In this document: one piece after another, positions 29,230 to 38,822 of the stretch | Layout: each line of letters opens with the position of its first letter | Numbering within the stretch: the stretch's first letter is position 1 | Source: Acidimicrobiia bacterium | GTDB taxonomy: Bacteria > Acidobacteriota > Vicinamibacteria > Vicinamibacterales > CAVVIG01 | Assembly (NCBI GenBank): GCA_016871175.1 | Contig: VFZL01000018.1 | Span: forward strand, 1 to 64,000 | DNA: 64,000 nt | Reading direction: 5' to 3' | The notes under the pieces: model-generated | What the model saw: the letters and a program-made list of their open reading frames with translations, nothing else | Databases searched by the model: none | What the model was told of the DNA's origin: nothing | Program-made: the position numbers and the translations under genes

Positions 29230-29721
29230 TCAAGCCTGTCGCCCGCGCTGCGTCGCAGAAATCAGGATCTCGGCGGGCGTGGACACCGGGAGGTCGAATG
29301 CTCGCAGGAGCGCTTCGTGGCGATGGGCGAAGATTCGCTTGAGGTCACGTACGACGAGCCAAGCGATGACGCGCCCGCCCAAAACGCGGAAATCGACCTC
29401 GTCCTCGACAAGAGTTCCTGCTGCGTGCTCGGTGAATCGATGCGTGTGGATCCAAGTCCGATACGGTCCCCGCAACTGCGAGTCCACGAACACATGTGGT
29501 GGGTCCCAGACCGCGATCTCAGTTCTCCACTTCAGGGGCACGCCGTGAAGCCTGATGCGGTAGTCGATCAGCGTGCCTGCCCGCATGGCGATGGGCCGTT
29601 CGGACAGAATCTCGAACTGCAGCCAATCAGGTGTCAGGAATTCGAGGTTCTCAGAGGACGAGAAGAACGCGAAGACGAGGTCGCGTGGGACGGGGAGCCA
29701 CGTTTTGGTGGTGAGACGCAT
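29230..29721 (-). CDS. SRPBCC-family protein
   Basis: 163 aa with the START/Bet v1-like (SRPBCC) layout: an N-terminal strand (LTTKTWLPVPRDLVFAFFSSSENLEFLTPDWLQFEIL), the central strands IRLHGVPLKWRTEI and FVDSQLRGPYRTWIHTHRFTE, and a long C-terminal helix with LKRIFAHRHEALLRAF. Such proteins bind hydrophobic ligands; several are annotated as cyclase/dehydrase-like or cell-division-inhibitor-like, but I cannot assign a ligand. ATG 29,721 is preferred to the TTG just before it. It is first in a two-gene unit with the sulfurtransferase and is divergent from glnS. Confidence 0.8.
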   Translation of the reverse strand: MRLTTKTWLPVPRDLVFAFFSSSENLEFLTPDWLQFEILSERPIAMRAGTLIDYRIRLHGVPLKWRTEIAVWDPPHVFVDSQLRGPYRTWIHTHRFTEHAAGTLVEDEVDFRVLGGRVIAWLVVRDLKRIFAHRHEALLRAFDLPVSTPAEILISATQRGRQA

Positions 29722-30010
29722 CAACAGACTCTGGAGGCCGTTTCTAGTGCGTTAGACGCCGTGAGGACGACGGGCGTCTCGCCGTCGCGATCGGCCTGAG
29801 GGCCGGCCGCCGCCTTCTTCGCGGCCCCGTGAAGACGCGCGACCAGTTCGGCGTGCCTCGCCGAGCCTCGCCAAAGCGGGGTTGTGACCTTTGGTCACCG
29901 TCCAGGGGCCACCGCGAGACCTGGGGCCCTGGAGGGAGCGGCGACTGGAGCGGGCCGTGCGATCCCGTGCGACTGAGTTGGCGTTCGGGGCAAAGCCCCG
30001 ACTGGATAGA

Positions 30011-31750
30011 ATGGTGCTGACCATGAATCAGTCCGAGGGCCCGTTGACGCCGGCGAATGCCGTCCAGTCCGACAGGGGTGCGAGTGCTCCGCTCGATTTC
30101 ATCCGTCAGATCATTACCGATGATCTCGCGGCCGGTGCACACACACACATCGCCACGCGCTTTCCGCCAGAGCCGAACGGTTACCTGCACATCGGCCACG
30201 CGAAGTCGATCTGCCTCAATTTCGGCGTCGCGCTGGAGTATCGCGGCACCTGCAACTTGCGGTTGGATGACACCAACCCGACCAAGGAGGACGTCGAGTA
30301 CGTCGAGGCGATCAAGGAGGATGTCCGCTGGCTCGGTTTCACGTGGAATGCGGAGCTCTACGCCTCCGACTACTTCGAGCAGCTCTACGGCTTTGCGGTC
30401 ACGCTCATCCAGCGGGGCCTCGCGTATGTCGATAGTCTGACGGCCGATCAAATCCGGGAATATCGCGGGACACTTACCCAGCCAGGTCGCAACAGCCCTT
30501 ATCGCGACCGTTCAAGTGAGGAGAGCCTCGATCTCTTCGGGCGGATGCGAGCCGGCGAGTTCCCTGACGGCGCGCACGTGTTGCGCGCCAAGATCGACAT
30601 GGCGTCACCCAATCTCAACATGCGCGATCCAGCGCTGTATCGCATCCGCCACGCGAGCCACCATCGCACCGGCGACGCCTGGTGCATCTACCCGATGTAC
30701 GACTACGCGCATCCCCTCTCCGACGCGATCGAAGGAATTACGCACTCGCTGTGCACGTTGGAGTTCGAAGATCACCGGCCGCTCTACGACTGGCTGGTCG
30801 AGCATCTCATCGAGGGCGAACGGCCGCAGCAAATCGAGTTCGCGCGCTTGAACCTGAACTACACCGTCATGAGCAAGCGCAAGCTGCTGCAGCTCGTGCA
30901 GCAGAAGCACGTGTCAGGGTGGGACGATCCCCGCATGCCCACGATCAGCGGTCTTCGGCGGCGCGGCTACACGCCCGAGTCGATTCGCGGATTCTGCTCG
31001 CGCATCGGCATGGCGAAGAAAGAGAACGTGATCGACGTCGCACAGCTCGAACACAGCGTGCGTGAAGACCTGAACAAGCGGGCTCCTCGCGTGATGGTGG
31101 TGCTCGACCCCTTGAAGGTGGTCATCACGAACTACCCAGAGGGACAGGTCGAGGAAGTTGACGTCATAAACAACCCGGAGGATCCCTCGGCCGGGACGCG
31201 GAAGGTCGCGTTCTCACGGGAGCTGTACGTCGAGCGCGACGACTTCATGGAAGACCCGCCGAACAAGTTCTTCCGCCTCGCCCCCGGGCGCGAAGTCCGG
31301 CTGCGCTGCGCGTACTTCGTCAAGTGCCAGGGGGTGGTCAAGGACGCGAGCGGCAAGGTCATCGAGCTCCGCTGCACGTACGATCCGGCCACGCGAGGCG
31401 GTGATGCTCCAGACGGGCGGCGCGTGAAAGCGACGCTCCATTGGGTGTCAGCGGCACATGCGTTGCCGGTGCGGGTGCGCCTTTATGATCGGTTGTTCTC
31501 GGTGGAGGACGCCGAAGCGACCCAGGAAGGGCAGACGTTCCTCGACCACTTGAATCCGACGTCGCTGCAGATCCTGACGGCGTGCCAGGCGGAAGAGAGC
31601 CTTCGAGAGGCACAGGAGATGTCGCGCTATCAGTTCGAGCGACTCGGCTACTTCTGCGTCGACCCTGACTCACGATCTGGCGAGCTGATCTTCAACCGAA
31701 CCGTGTCGCTTCGCGACACCTGGTCGAAGATCGCGCGCAAGAACCCGTGA
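30011..31750 (+). CDS. glnS: Glutaminyl-tRNA synthetase
   Basis: Class Ic synthetase charging tRNA-Gln directly. The 579-aa product has the HIGH motif in [16 protein letters not shown], the GlnRS-specific [11 protein letters not shown], and the MSKRK version of KMSKS in [13 protein letters not shown]. The C-terminal anticodon-binding beta barrels end ...[13 protein letters not shown]. Start ATG 30,011 or ATG 30,023 (MNQSEGPL); both fit, while the longer frame to 29,891 is not GlnRS-like. Its presence implies that this organism does not rely only on the GatCAB transamidation route for Gln-tRNA. It converges with the M14/asparaginase/GNAT operon, with about 10 nt between stops. Confidence 0.97.
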   Translation: MVLTMNQSEGPLTPANAVQSDRGASAPLDFIRQIITDDLAAGAHTHIATRFPPEPNGYLHIGHAKSICLNFGVALEYRGTCNLRLDDTNPTKEDVEYVEAIKEDVRWLGFTWNAELYASDYFEQLYGFAVTLIQRGLAYVDSLTADQIREYRGTLTQPGRNSPYRDRSSEESLDLFGRMRAGEFPDGAHVLRAKIDMASPNLNMRDPALYRIRHASHHRTGDAWCIYPMYDYAHPLSDAIEGITHSLCTLEFEDHRPLYDWLVEHLIEGERPQQIEFARLNLNYTVMSKRKLLQLVQQKHVSGWDDPRMPTISGLRRRGYTPESIRGFCSRIGMAKKENVIDVAQLEHSVREDLNKRAPRVMVVLDPLKVVITNYPEGQVEEVDVINNPEDPSAGTRKVAFSRELYVERDDFMEDPPNKFFRLAPGREVRLRCAYFVKCQGVVKDASGKVIELRCTYDPATRGGDAPDGRRVKATLHWVSAAHALPVRVRLYDRLFSVEDAEATQEGQTFLDHLNPTSLQILTACQAEESLREAQEMSRYQFERLGYFCVDPDSRSGELIFNRTVSLRDTWSKIARKNP

Positions 31751-31760
31751 CGTCCAATGA

Positions 31761-32369
31761 CTACAGTGTGGCTTGCGTGACCGTGTAGCGACCGCGGTGG
31801 CGCGTCAGGAGCTCAGGCATGAGCCGCTTGCTCAGGTAGACCTTCGACTCGGCATTGTCCGTCTGATGGCGCTCGTACCTGATGACCTCGAAGCGCAGGT
31901 GGTCGAGCGTCCCGCGCATCTCGTAGAACCTGTTCTTCGTCTTGACGACGATCTCGTCGAACCCTTGCTCGATTGCCCAGAACTCCTGCTGTTCACTCAG
32001 CGCGCGGAAGTGGCCCTGGCCGCGCCAATCGCGTCGCGTTCCGCCGATCCACGAGTACAGAATCCTTCGCCCCTCGAACTGCACGGCATCGCGCAGGTGA
32101 GTCACCAGATCCGCGAGCTTGGGGTCCTGCTCGTCGTCCCGGATCTCATGAGCGACCTTGAACGACACCGGCACGACCGTGGTCGGATCGTGGGGTAGCG
32201 TCGCCGTGGCCATCAGGATGAGGTGCGGGCGTCCGCGAAGTCGGTCCACGATCTCGGCCGCTGTCTTCTTTCGAGGAAACTCACCGAAGTACTCCTCGAT
32301 GTACTGAATCTCCAGCGCGCCCTGCTCGAGCTCGTACTGCGTGATGAAGTAGTCCATGCGATCGGTCAT
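31761..32369 (-). CDS. GNAT-like acetyltransferase in the M14 peptidase operon
   Basis: 202 aa. Core GNAT features are VVPVSFKVAHEIRD (strand), ILYSWIGGTRRDWRGQGHFRALSEQQEFWA (acetyl-CoA loop and helix) and the C-terminal FDEIVVKTKNRFYEMRGTLDHLRFEVIRYER. The N-terminal ~70 residues (YFITQYELEQGALEIQYIEEYFGEFPRKKTA) are acidic and helical. ATG 32,369 overlaps the asparaginase stop as ATGA; the reading frame upstream of that is a shadow of the asparaginase gene. Third gene of a tightly coupled operon. Substrate unknown; the neighbours suggest peptide or amino acid turnover. Confidence 0.8.
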   Translation of the reverse strand: MTDRMDYFITQYELEQGALEIQYIEEYFGEFPRKKTAAEIVDRLRGRPHLILMATATLPHDPTTVVPVSFKVAHEIRDDEQDPKLADLVTHLRDAVQFEGRRILYSWIGGTRRDWRGQGHFRALSEQQEFWAIEQGFDEIVVKTKNRFYEMRGTLDHLRFEVIRYERHQTDNAESKVYLSKRLMPELLTRHRGRYTVTQATL

Positions 32370-32384
32370 TGGTCGTTGGTCTCT
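32364..32384. repeat. Heptad repeat GGTCATT/GGTCGTT/GGTCTCT at a gene junction
   Basis: Three exact 7-nt steps on the plus strand. On the coding strand it forms the last codons of the asparaginase gene (...ETNDQ-stop) and the ATGA overlap with the GNAT gene. The unit is the same as at 15,389-15,445, and one more GACCAAT copy ends the M14 gene (LTNQ-stop, about 32,866-32,873). Confidence 0.6.
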
Positions 32385-32866
32385 GCAAACGTTCCCGTGT
32401 CCTTGTTCTTGCGGACGCGGTTCCACGCGAACCAGCGACCGTTCATTGCGATGTAGACGCCGCCCGGCAGGGTCTGCACGAACGACACCGCGCTGCCGAG
32501 ATTGAACAACCCATCCGAGCTCCCGAAGGCGTACGGCACCATCGCGCCCGCGAGCACGATCGTTTTCGAGCCGCCGACGGGGAACGCCTTGGCAAGTGCC
32601 CGTGCCGTGTCGACCATCGTGTCCGTGCCGTGTGTGATCACGATGCGCGATTCCGGCGCCTGACGGCACTGCTCGACGATGAGCGCGCGATCGGAGTCGG
32701 TCATCTCGAGGCTGTCGATCATCATGAGCGTCCGGACCGAGACGTCGACGAGGCAGCGGCCCAGGCGCAGCATCTCCGGGATGTGCGTGTCCTCGAAAAA
32801 CAGCGTGCCATCGAGCTCGTTGTACTCCTTGTCGAAGGTGCCGCCGGTGACGAAGATCCGGATCAC
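32366..32866 (-). CDS. Short asparaginase-domain protein
   Basis: 166 aa, matching only the N-terminal domain of type I/II L-asparaginases (usually about 320-350 aa). It keeps the two catalytic threonine motifs, IFVTGGTFDKEYNE (first Thr) and IVITHGTDTMVDTA (second Thr with Asp), and the Lys-bearing AFPVGGSKTIVLAGAMVP. The C-terminal domain that completes the active site at the dimer interface is missing by design rather than by truncation: the gene is flanked by GTGA and ATGA overlaps. Stand-alone short asparaginase-like proteins exist; substrate and activity are uncertain. GTG 32,866 overlaps the M14 stop. Confidence 0.85.
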   Translation of the reverse strand: MIRIFVTGGTFDKEYNELDGTLFFEDTHIPEMLRLGRCLVDVSVRTLMMIDSLEMTDSDRALIVEQCRQAPESRIVITHGTDTMVDTARALAKAFPVGGSKTIVLAGAMVPYAFGSSDGLFNLGSAVSFVQTLPGGVYIAMNGRWFAWNRVRKNKDTGTFAETNDQ

Positions 32867-35586
32867 TGATTGGTCAGGACGGCTCTGTCACGCGCGGTCG
32901 AGTGGAAGAGCGCGTTGAACAGCATCGGGAACGTCGCGTGTGTCTGTGCGCGATGCTGGGGGCGGAGGCCGAAAAGGACGACGTGACCCGGTCGCACGTC
33001 GACCGAGACGACCGCCGCTCGTCCGATCATGAGCTCCTCGCCCTTGAGCCACCCGGAGGCAAGCACGTTACGCGTAGGGTAGCGCGCCACGACCGTGCTG
33101 CGATCGGCGGACAGGCCCTCCAGCGCGAAAAACGGGCTGTTGTCGTAGAAGCCGTAGGTGTCGGCGGCCATCCCGAAGCCGATGGGGTGCGTCGTGTCGA
33201 CCTGCACGCGCAGGATCGAGCCCGGCGAGAAGTGTTGATCCCGGCGCATGTTTCGCTTGAGGTCCCGCACGGGCATCTGCATCTGGTCGATCACGAGGTC
33301 GCAGGCCGCACCCATGGCGATAAGCGTGCCGCCTTCGGCAACGAACCGATCGAGATTGTCGACGCCGATCGCGCCGATGCCGCCGCGATACTCGGGTCGC
33401 ACTGACAGCGTATCGAAACCGTCGAGCATCTCGCGTGGCGCCTGATCAGGGAGGATGATCGCGTCGAACTGCTGCCGGAGCCCGCCCTCGCGAATCTCCT
33501 TGTTGTGAATCACCGTCACGCCGAATTCGTATCGTTCGAGCACCCAGCGCGTCCACCCTTCGTCGATATTGCCTCCGGTCCAGGGCGAGTAGATTGCGAC
33601 GCGGGGCGCGCGGACGCCGATCGGTGCTGGTGTGTCGCCGCTGGTCTCGGGTGGGGTGCCAGCGCTGACGAGGAGCCCGGTCTCCCGAGCGACCGTGTCG
33701 ATGACCTCGCGTGACACGTTCTCGATCCTGACGCGCGTCCGTGACGCAGCACCCGCTGCACCAGCCGGGGAGCGTGGCTCGAACGCCACGCGGGCCCCCG
33801 CCTTCAACAGGCGGTTCACCGCCAAGGCGGCGTCCGCACCGACGTAGTCGACGACGTACTGGGATCCGTGACCGTTCACGCGACCGATCGGCAGGGGCAA
33901 GCCCTTGACGCGCGTGAGCTTGAGTCCATCTGGTAATGGCGCGCGCACGAACTGGACGTTCACGCCGAGCTTCATGCCGAGCGACCACGCCGTGACGTCG
34001 TACGGCGGCTCAGGCTGCGCCTCGGACGATCGTCGGACCTCCGGATACACCTGAGGTTCGAGTAGGTCTTTCGCATAACGCGCGAACACCTGTGACAGCG
34101 GGACGACGAATGTGCCGGCCGCGAACGACTTCTCCTCTACCTCGAATGGCGCGTCGGCGCGATGGATCTCCACGCCGCCGAGCATCATCCGATCGACGAG
34201 ATGAGCGACCTCGTGCGAATCGTGTTGGCCTTCGACGGGGATCACGACGGCGCGCACATCGCCCGGGCGTGCGTCTTCCACCGTGCTGCGGTTCACCTCG
34301 TAGATCTGCCGCAGCAGGGTCTCGCGCCGATCGGCGGCCGTCTCGAGCATGGCCATCGTCGTGATGAGCTGGTAATCGACGATGTCTCGCAGCGTCCATC
34401 GACCGCCGGTCCACGGGCGCGGATACTCCGTGCGTGCTAGGGTGTCGGTGGGCGGCATGAGCGGTGCGCTGTCGAATCGTGGCGGCGCCCGGGAGGGTTC
34501 AGGCGGACCGAGCCGGTCGCTCGGTGCGTGCAACTGGACCGTGGGCGCGGCGATCCGTACACTGGCGACCTCCGTGAGCAGACCGATCTGGTTGTGCCAC
34601 CAGCCCGACCACGCCAGCGCCCCCTGCCAGAAGTTGGTGTACGTCGAGTTGTAGATGATGCCGGTCTTGCCTGCCGCCTCGAGCGCAGCGGCTTGAGACT
34701 GCCCCAAGATGCCGTTCCAGCGATAGATGAGCGGATGGACGTTCGGATTGATCGGATCGGTGGCCGGCATCACGAAGATCCGCGGCCCGGTCATCTGCAT
34801 CTGGTGTGCGTCGAGCCAGACGACAGGGAACCAGTCGTGCCACGCGAGCCGGGCCATGTACTCACTCTCCTTCTGCGTGAGCATGTACATGTCCCGGTTG
34901 TTGTCGTGTCCGCTGTAGGGGTGGTAGAGGTATGGGAGTGGGCTTCCTTCGTACGGCGTCCCGAGGTTCTTGTTGAACCAGTCGGTGATCATCATCTGAC
35001 CGTCGGGATTGACGCTCGGAACGAGCAGGAAGATCACGTTGTCGAGAATCTTCTTGATGGACGGGGCGTCGCTCGTGGCGAGCTGATGGATCAGCTCGAT
35101 CGACATCTGTGCTGGGCCGACTTCATCCGCGTGGATGCTGCACGTCAAGAGCACCACGATCTTGCCCCGACGGAAGATGTCGTCGCGGTCGCGCGCCGCC
35201 GGCTCGCCGTCTTGGAAGTACAGCTTCCGCGCCAGCTGCTTGTGTCGGTCGAGGCCTCGAATCGTGTCCGCCGCGCTGATCTCCGCGACGATGAACGTGT
35301 TCCCGCCGTTGGTCTTGCCGAGCTCACGCAGGCGCACGCGGTCGGACCCGGCGGCCACGTGCTGCAGGTACTCGACCATCTGGTCCCAGCGCACGAGCTT
35401 GTTGTCCGTTCCGACCTTGAACCCGATAAACTGTTCGGGCGATTGAACGCTCGCCGCGGCGCTGACTCGGTCGCCGCCCACAAGGGGGACGAGCGTGAGC
35501 GCCGCCAGCAGGGCGACGAGTAGGAAGGCGACCGAGGGTCCGGGGAGCCGTGCAGACCTCCGGCTCGCTGACGGGCGGCGTGTCAC
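32863..35586 (-). CDS. Secreted M14-family zinc carboxypeptidase
   Basis: 907 aa. GTG 35,586 starts a basic N-terminus with a signal peptide (LPGPSVAFLLVALLAALTLVPLVGG). The carboxypeptidase domain follows: zinc ligands in CSIHADEVGPAQ (His-x-x-Glu), the VPSVNPDGQMM motif, and HPYSGHDNNRDMYMLTQKE with the third His region. The C-terminal ~400 aa form a further domain containing IYSPWTGGNIDEGWTRWVLERYEF, a class I glutamine-amidotransferase-like fold (DNLDRFVAEGGTLIAMGAA). This two-domain form is common among exported acidobacterial and Bacteroidetes M14 peptidases. First gene of an operon with the asparaginase-like and GNAT genes. Confidence 0.88.
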   Translation of the reverse strand: MTRRPSASRRSARLPGPSVAFLLVALLAALTLVPLVGGDRVSAAASVQSPEQFIGFKVGTDNKLVRWDQMVEYLQHVAAGSDRVRLRELGKTNGGNTFIVAEISAADTIRGLDRHKQLARKLYFQDGEPAARDRDDIFRRGKIVVLLTCSIHADEVGPAQMSIELIHQLATSDAPSIKKILDNVIFLLVPSVNPDGQMMITDWFNKNLGTPYEGSPLPYLYHPYSGHDNNRDMYMLTQKESEYMARLAWHDWFPVVWLDAHQMQMTGPRIFVMPATDPINPNVHPLIYRWNGILGQSQAAALEAAGKTGIIYNSTYTNFWQGALAWSGWWHNQIGLLTEVASVRIAAPTVQLHAPSDRLGPPEPSRAPPRFDSAPLMPPTDTLARTEYPRPWTGGRWTLRDIVDYQLITTMAMLETAADRRETLLRQIYEVNRSTVEDARPGDVRAVVIPVEGQHDSHEVAHLVDRMMLGGVEIHRADAPFEVEEKSFAAGTFVVPLSQVFARYAKDLLEPQVYPEVRRSSEAQPEPPYDVTAWSLGMKLGVNVQFVRAPLPDGLKLTRVKGLPLPIGRVNGHGSQYVVDYVGADAALAVNRLLKAGARVAFEPRSPAGAAGAASRTRVRIENVSREVIDTVARETGLLVSAGTPPETSGDTPAPIGVRAPRVAIYSPWTGGNIDEGWTRWVLERYEFGVTVIHNKEIREGGLRQQFDAIILPDQAPREMLDGFDTLSVRPEYRGGIGAIGVDNLDRFVAEGGTLIAMGAACDLVIDQMQMPVRDLKRNMRRDQHFSPGSILRVQVDTTHPIGFGMAADTYGFYDNSPFFALEGLSADRSTVVARYPTRNVLASGWLKGEELMIGRAAVVSVDVRPGHVVLFGLRPQHRAQTHATFPMLFNALFHSTARDRAVLTNQ

Positions 35587-35635
35587 ACCGCAAGGATAGG
35601 CTAGCGCCCTCCCGTACACAACCGTGGGAACCACC

Positions 35636-36823
35636 ATGCGCACCACTCCGATCCCCCCCCAGACGGCGGCCACCCGGATGGATGCCGTCCAATCGCCCAT
35701 CATTCCGATTGTGGGGCGGCTAATCCGTGAAACGCCGGGCACGATTTCCCTCGGTCAGGGCGTGGTGCACTATGGCCCCCCTCCGGCGGCGCTCAGTGCC
35801 GTTCGGGACCGTGCGTCCGATGGGCTCTTGAACCAGTATTGCGACGGCGCCGGTTTGACCCCGCTCCTGGACCGCATCGGTCGCAAGCTCCACGAGGAGA
35901 ACGGCATCGACGTGGCGGACGGTTTGGCGGTCATGGTCACGGCCGGCGCCAACATGGCGTTCATGCATGCCGTCCTCGCCGTGACCGCTCCCGGCGATGA
36001 CATCATCGTGCCCGCGCCGTTCTACTTCAACCACGAGATGGCGATTGGGATGGCTGGCTGTCGCACGGTTCCTGTGCGAACCGACGCCAGGTATCAGCTC
36101 GATCTCGACGCCATCCGTGCCGCCGTCACGCCTCGCACGCGAGCCGTCGTGACCGTGTCGCCGAACAACCCGAGCGGCGCTGTTCTCGGCGAGAGTTCGC
36201 TGCGCGCACTGAACCAGTGGTGTGGGGAACGCGGACTCTTTCACATCAGCGACGAAACGTACGAGTACTTCACGTACGGCGATGCGCGGCACGTGTCGCC
36301 GGCGTCATTTGCCGGCGCGGCCGCGCATACGATCGCGATCTACTCGCTCTCGAAGGCGTATGGCTTCGCCGGCTGGCGCATTGGCTACGTGGCGTATCCC
36401 CAGCGGCTCTTCTCGGCGATGATGAAGAGCCAGGACACGATTCTCATCTGTCCGACGATCGTCTCGCAGGTGGCGGCGCTCGCCGCAATGGAGGTCGGGC
36501 GCGCGTACTGCGAGCCACATGTCCGGGAGCTCGCTTCCATCCGCGACATCGTGCTCGGCGAGCTGTCCGCGCTCGCCCCGCTCGCACATGTGCCGGCAGC
36601 CGACGGCGCGTTCTACTGCCTCACGAAAGTCGAAACCACCGCGGATCCGGTCGCCGTCAACGAGCGGCTGATCAAACAGCACAGAGTGGCAGTGATTCCC
36701 GGCACTGCGTTCGGCATGACCGATGGCTGCTACTTCCGCGTCGCGTACGGGGCGCTGCAGAAAGCCACGGTCGAGGAAGGAATCGGGAGGCTCGTGCGGG
36801 GGTTGCGGGCTCTCTTGCGGTGA
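35636..36823 (+). CDS. PLP-dependent class I/II aminotransferase
   Basis: 395 aa in fold type I. Visible features are the N-terminal GTISLGQGVVHYGPP, the VSPNNPSGAV substrate loop, DETYEYF, and the PLP lysine in YSLSKAYGFAGWRIGYVAYP. The C-terminal Arg motif is CYFRVAYGAL. It resembles aspartate/aromatic/branched-chain-type aminotransferases; the substrate is not decidable by eye. ATG 35,636 is preferred, with GTG 35,624 possible. It is divergent from the M14 operon with about 50 nt between starts, and convergent with the topoisomerase B-subunit gene. Confidence 0.88.
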   Translation: MRTTPIPPQTAATRMDAVQSPIIPIVGRLIRETPGTISLGQGVVHYGPPPAALSAVRDRASDGLLNQYCDGAGLTPLLDRIGRKLHEENGIDVADGLAVMVTAGANMAFMHAVLAVTAPGDDIIVPAPFYFNHEMAIGMAGCRTVPVRTDARYQLDLDAIRAAVTPRTRAVVTVSPNNPSGAVLGESSLRALNQWCGERGLFHISDETYEYFTYGDARHVSPASFAGAAAHTIAIYSLSKAYGFAGWRIGYVAYPQRLFSAMMKSQDTILICPTIVSQVAALAAMEVGRAYCEPHVRELASIRDIVLGELSALAPLAHVPAADGAFYCLTKVETTADPVAVNERLIKQHRVAVIPGTAFGMTDGCYFRVAYGALQKATVEEGIGRLVRGLRALLR

Positions 36824-36866
36824 GGCCCGCCAGGCCTGGTGAGCCGGGTAGGCCACGCGACCCGCC
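36824..36866. repeat. GC-rich degenerate spacer repeat between convergent genes
   Basis: Words such as GCCCGCCAGGCCTGGTGAGCC and GGGTAGGCCACG, nearly repeated every 8-10 nt; related in wording to the spacers at 5,520-5,595 and 12,690-12,779. No clear terminator stem with a U-tract is seen. Confidence 0.4.
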
Positions 36867-38777
36867 CTACACATCCAGCTCCTGCGCTTCGTCGGCGCGT
36901 TCCATGATGAACCGGAACCGAGCGGACGCGTCCTTCCCCATCAGCTCGTTGATGACGCGATCGGTGGCGATTTGATCAGCCACCTCCACCCTCAACAGAC
37001 GCCGCGTGCGCGGGTTGAGCGTGGTGTCCCAGAGCACCTTAGGCATCATCTCGCCGAGCCCCTTGAATCGCGTGATCTCCGGCGTCCCGCGACCGTTGCC
37101 ACGTTGCTTCAGAATAGCTTCCTTGTGCGCATCGTCGAGCGCCCAGAAGGTTTCCTTGCCGATGTCGATGCGGTAGAGGGGCGGCTGCGCCAGGTACACC
37201 CTTCCACTCGCCATCAACTGCGGCAGATGGCGGTAGATGAACGTGAGGAGCAGTGTGGCGATGTGATTGCCGTCCGAGTCCGCGTCGGCCAGGATGATGA
37301 TCTTCCCGTACCGCAGTTTATCGAGCTCGAAGTTCTTGCCGAGGCCGCAGCCAATCGCCGTCACGAGATCCGACAGCTCTTTGTTCTCGAGCACCTTGGC
37401 CAGCGACGCGCTCTCCGTGTTCAACACCTTCCCGCGCAGCGGCAGAATGGCTTGGCGCGCGCGATCGCGACCTTGCTTGGCCGACCCGCCCGCCGAGTCA
37501 CCCTCGACGATGAAGAGCTCGCTGCCTTCGCTGGACGGATTCGTGCAGTCACTGAGCTTGCCCGGCAAGTTGAGTCGCGTTGACGTCGCGCTCTTGCGAG
37601 ACACCTCGGCTTGCGCCGCACGGCTTGCCTCGCGCGCGCGCGCGGCGAGGATGATGCGCGCGACGATCGACTCGGCGACGCTGATGTTGTGATTGAGCCA
37701 ATGCTCGAGGGCCGGCCGGATCACGCCGTCCACCGCTGAGACGAGCTCGGGGTTGTTCAGCCGATCCTTGGTCTGACCTTGGAACTGCGGCTCCTGAATG
37801 AAGAGGCTTAGGATGCCAGTCAGCCCTTCGCGAATGTCTTCGGCCGTGATCGTCACGCCCTTGGGCGACAGGCTGTGGGTCTCGATGAAGTTGCGAACGG
37901 CCTTGCCCAGACCGGCGCGCAGCCCGTTCTCGTGCGTGCCGCCCGATCCGGTGGGGATGCCGTTCACGTAGGACCGAAGGTGCTCGTCTGTGGCCTCGGT
38001 CCACTGCAGGGTGAGATCGAGGCGAAGGCCCTCGTCCTTTGAGAGCACGAACGGCGTCTCGTGGACGGCCTTGGCGCCACGTGCGGCCACGATGGCCTTC
38101 TGATAGTCGGCGATCCCTTCGGCGTGCTCGAAGACCGTCTTCGTCTTCGTGGTCTCGTCCTCGAAGACGACCTTCACGCCTTTGTGCAGGTAGCTCGCCA
38201 CCTCCAGGCGCTCGCGGATGATCGCGGGGTCGAACTCGATCTTCGGGAAGATGGCGGCATCCGGATGGAAGTACACCGAGGTGCCGGTTCCGCGCGCCGG
38301 GCCGAGCTTCTTGAGCCCTGCGACCGGCTTGCCTTGCTTGAAGCGCATCTCCCACTGCGTGCCATCGCGCTTGACCGTCGCGATGAGCTCTTTCGACAGC
38401 GCGTTGACGACGCTCGCGCCGACGCCGTGCAGGCCGCCTGCCGTCTTGTAGTTGCCCGGCTCGAACTTCCCCCCGGCATGGAGCACGGTGAAGATGACCT
38501 CCAGCGCGCTCTGTTTGGTCTTCGGGTGCTTGTCGACCGGGATCCCGCGGCCGTCGTCCTCGACCGTGATGGATGAGCCATCCGTGTGCAGAGTGACCCG
38601 TATGTTCGAGGCGTAGCCGTTCATCGCCTCGTCGATCGCGTTGTCCAGGATTTCCCAGACCAGGTGGTGGAGACCGGCTGAGCCGACGCCGCCGATATAC
38701 ATGCCCGGCCGCTTGCGGACCGGCTCCAACCCTTCGAGAACCGTGATGTCTTTCGCCGTGTAGGTGGCGGAGGCCAT
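36867..38777 (-). CDS. parE: Type IIA topoisomerase subunit B (ParE/GyrB)
   Basis: ATPase subunit of topoisomerase IV or gyrase, 636 aa. The GHKL ATPase has ILDNAIDEAMNGYA (catalytic Glu and Asn), VEDDGRGIPV and GGLHGVGASVVNALS. The transducer has the QTKDRLNNPE loop. TOPRIM has LFIVEGDSAGGSAKQGRDR and IIILADADSDGNHIATLLL. The C-terminus ends EITRFKGLGEMMP...MERADEAQELDV. The length (636) and absence of the large GyrB insertion are usual for ParE and many single GyrBs. ATG 38,777 (MASATYTAKDI) is chosen; the frame to 39,011 is intergenic. The A-subunit gene on the same strand at 48.3 kb is the likely partner. It shares a 45-nt divergent spacer with the secreted-protein operon. Confidence 0.9.
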   Translation of the reverse strand: MASATYTAKDITVLEGLEPVRKRPGMYIGGVGSAGLHHLVWEILDNAIDEAMNGYASNIRVTLHTDGSSITVEDDGRGIPVDKHPKTKQSALEVIFTVLHAGGKFEPGNYKTAGGLHGVGASVVNALSKELIATVKRDGTQWEMRFKQGKPVAGLKKLGPARGTGTSVYFHPDAAIFPKIEFDPAIIRERLEVASYLHKGVKVVFEDETTKTKTVFEHAEGIADYQKAIVAARGAKAVHETPFVLSKDEGLRLDLTLQWTEATDEHLRSYVNGIPTGSGGTHENGLRAGLGKAVRNFIETHSLSPKGVTITAEDIREGLTGILSLFIQEPQFQGQTKDRLNNPELVSAVDGVIRPALEHWLNHNISVAESIVARIILAARAREASRAAQAEVSRKSATSTRLNLPGKLSDCTNPSSEGSELFIVEGDSAGGSAKQGRDRARQAILPLRGKVLNTESASLAKVLENKELSDLVTAIGCGLGKNFELDKLRYGKIIILADADSDGNHIATLLLTFIYRHLPQLMASGRVYLAQPPLYRIDIGKETFWALDDAHKEAILKQRGNGRGTPEITRFKGLGEMMPKVLWDTTLNPRTRRLLRVEVADQIATDRVINELMGKDASARFRFIMERADEAQELDV

Positions 38778-38822
38778 GTGTAATAATCGCGCCTTCGGGT
38801 TCAGGCCAGGACCTGGATCGAG

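Noticed and set aside
30011..31750. GltX (glutamyl-tRNA synthetase) identity for the GlnRS
   Set aside because: DDTNPTKE and the long C-terminal beta-barrel anticodon domain are GlnRS-type.
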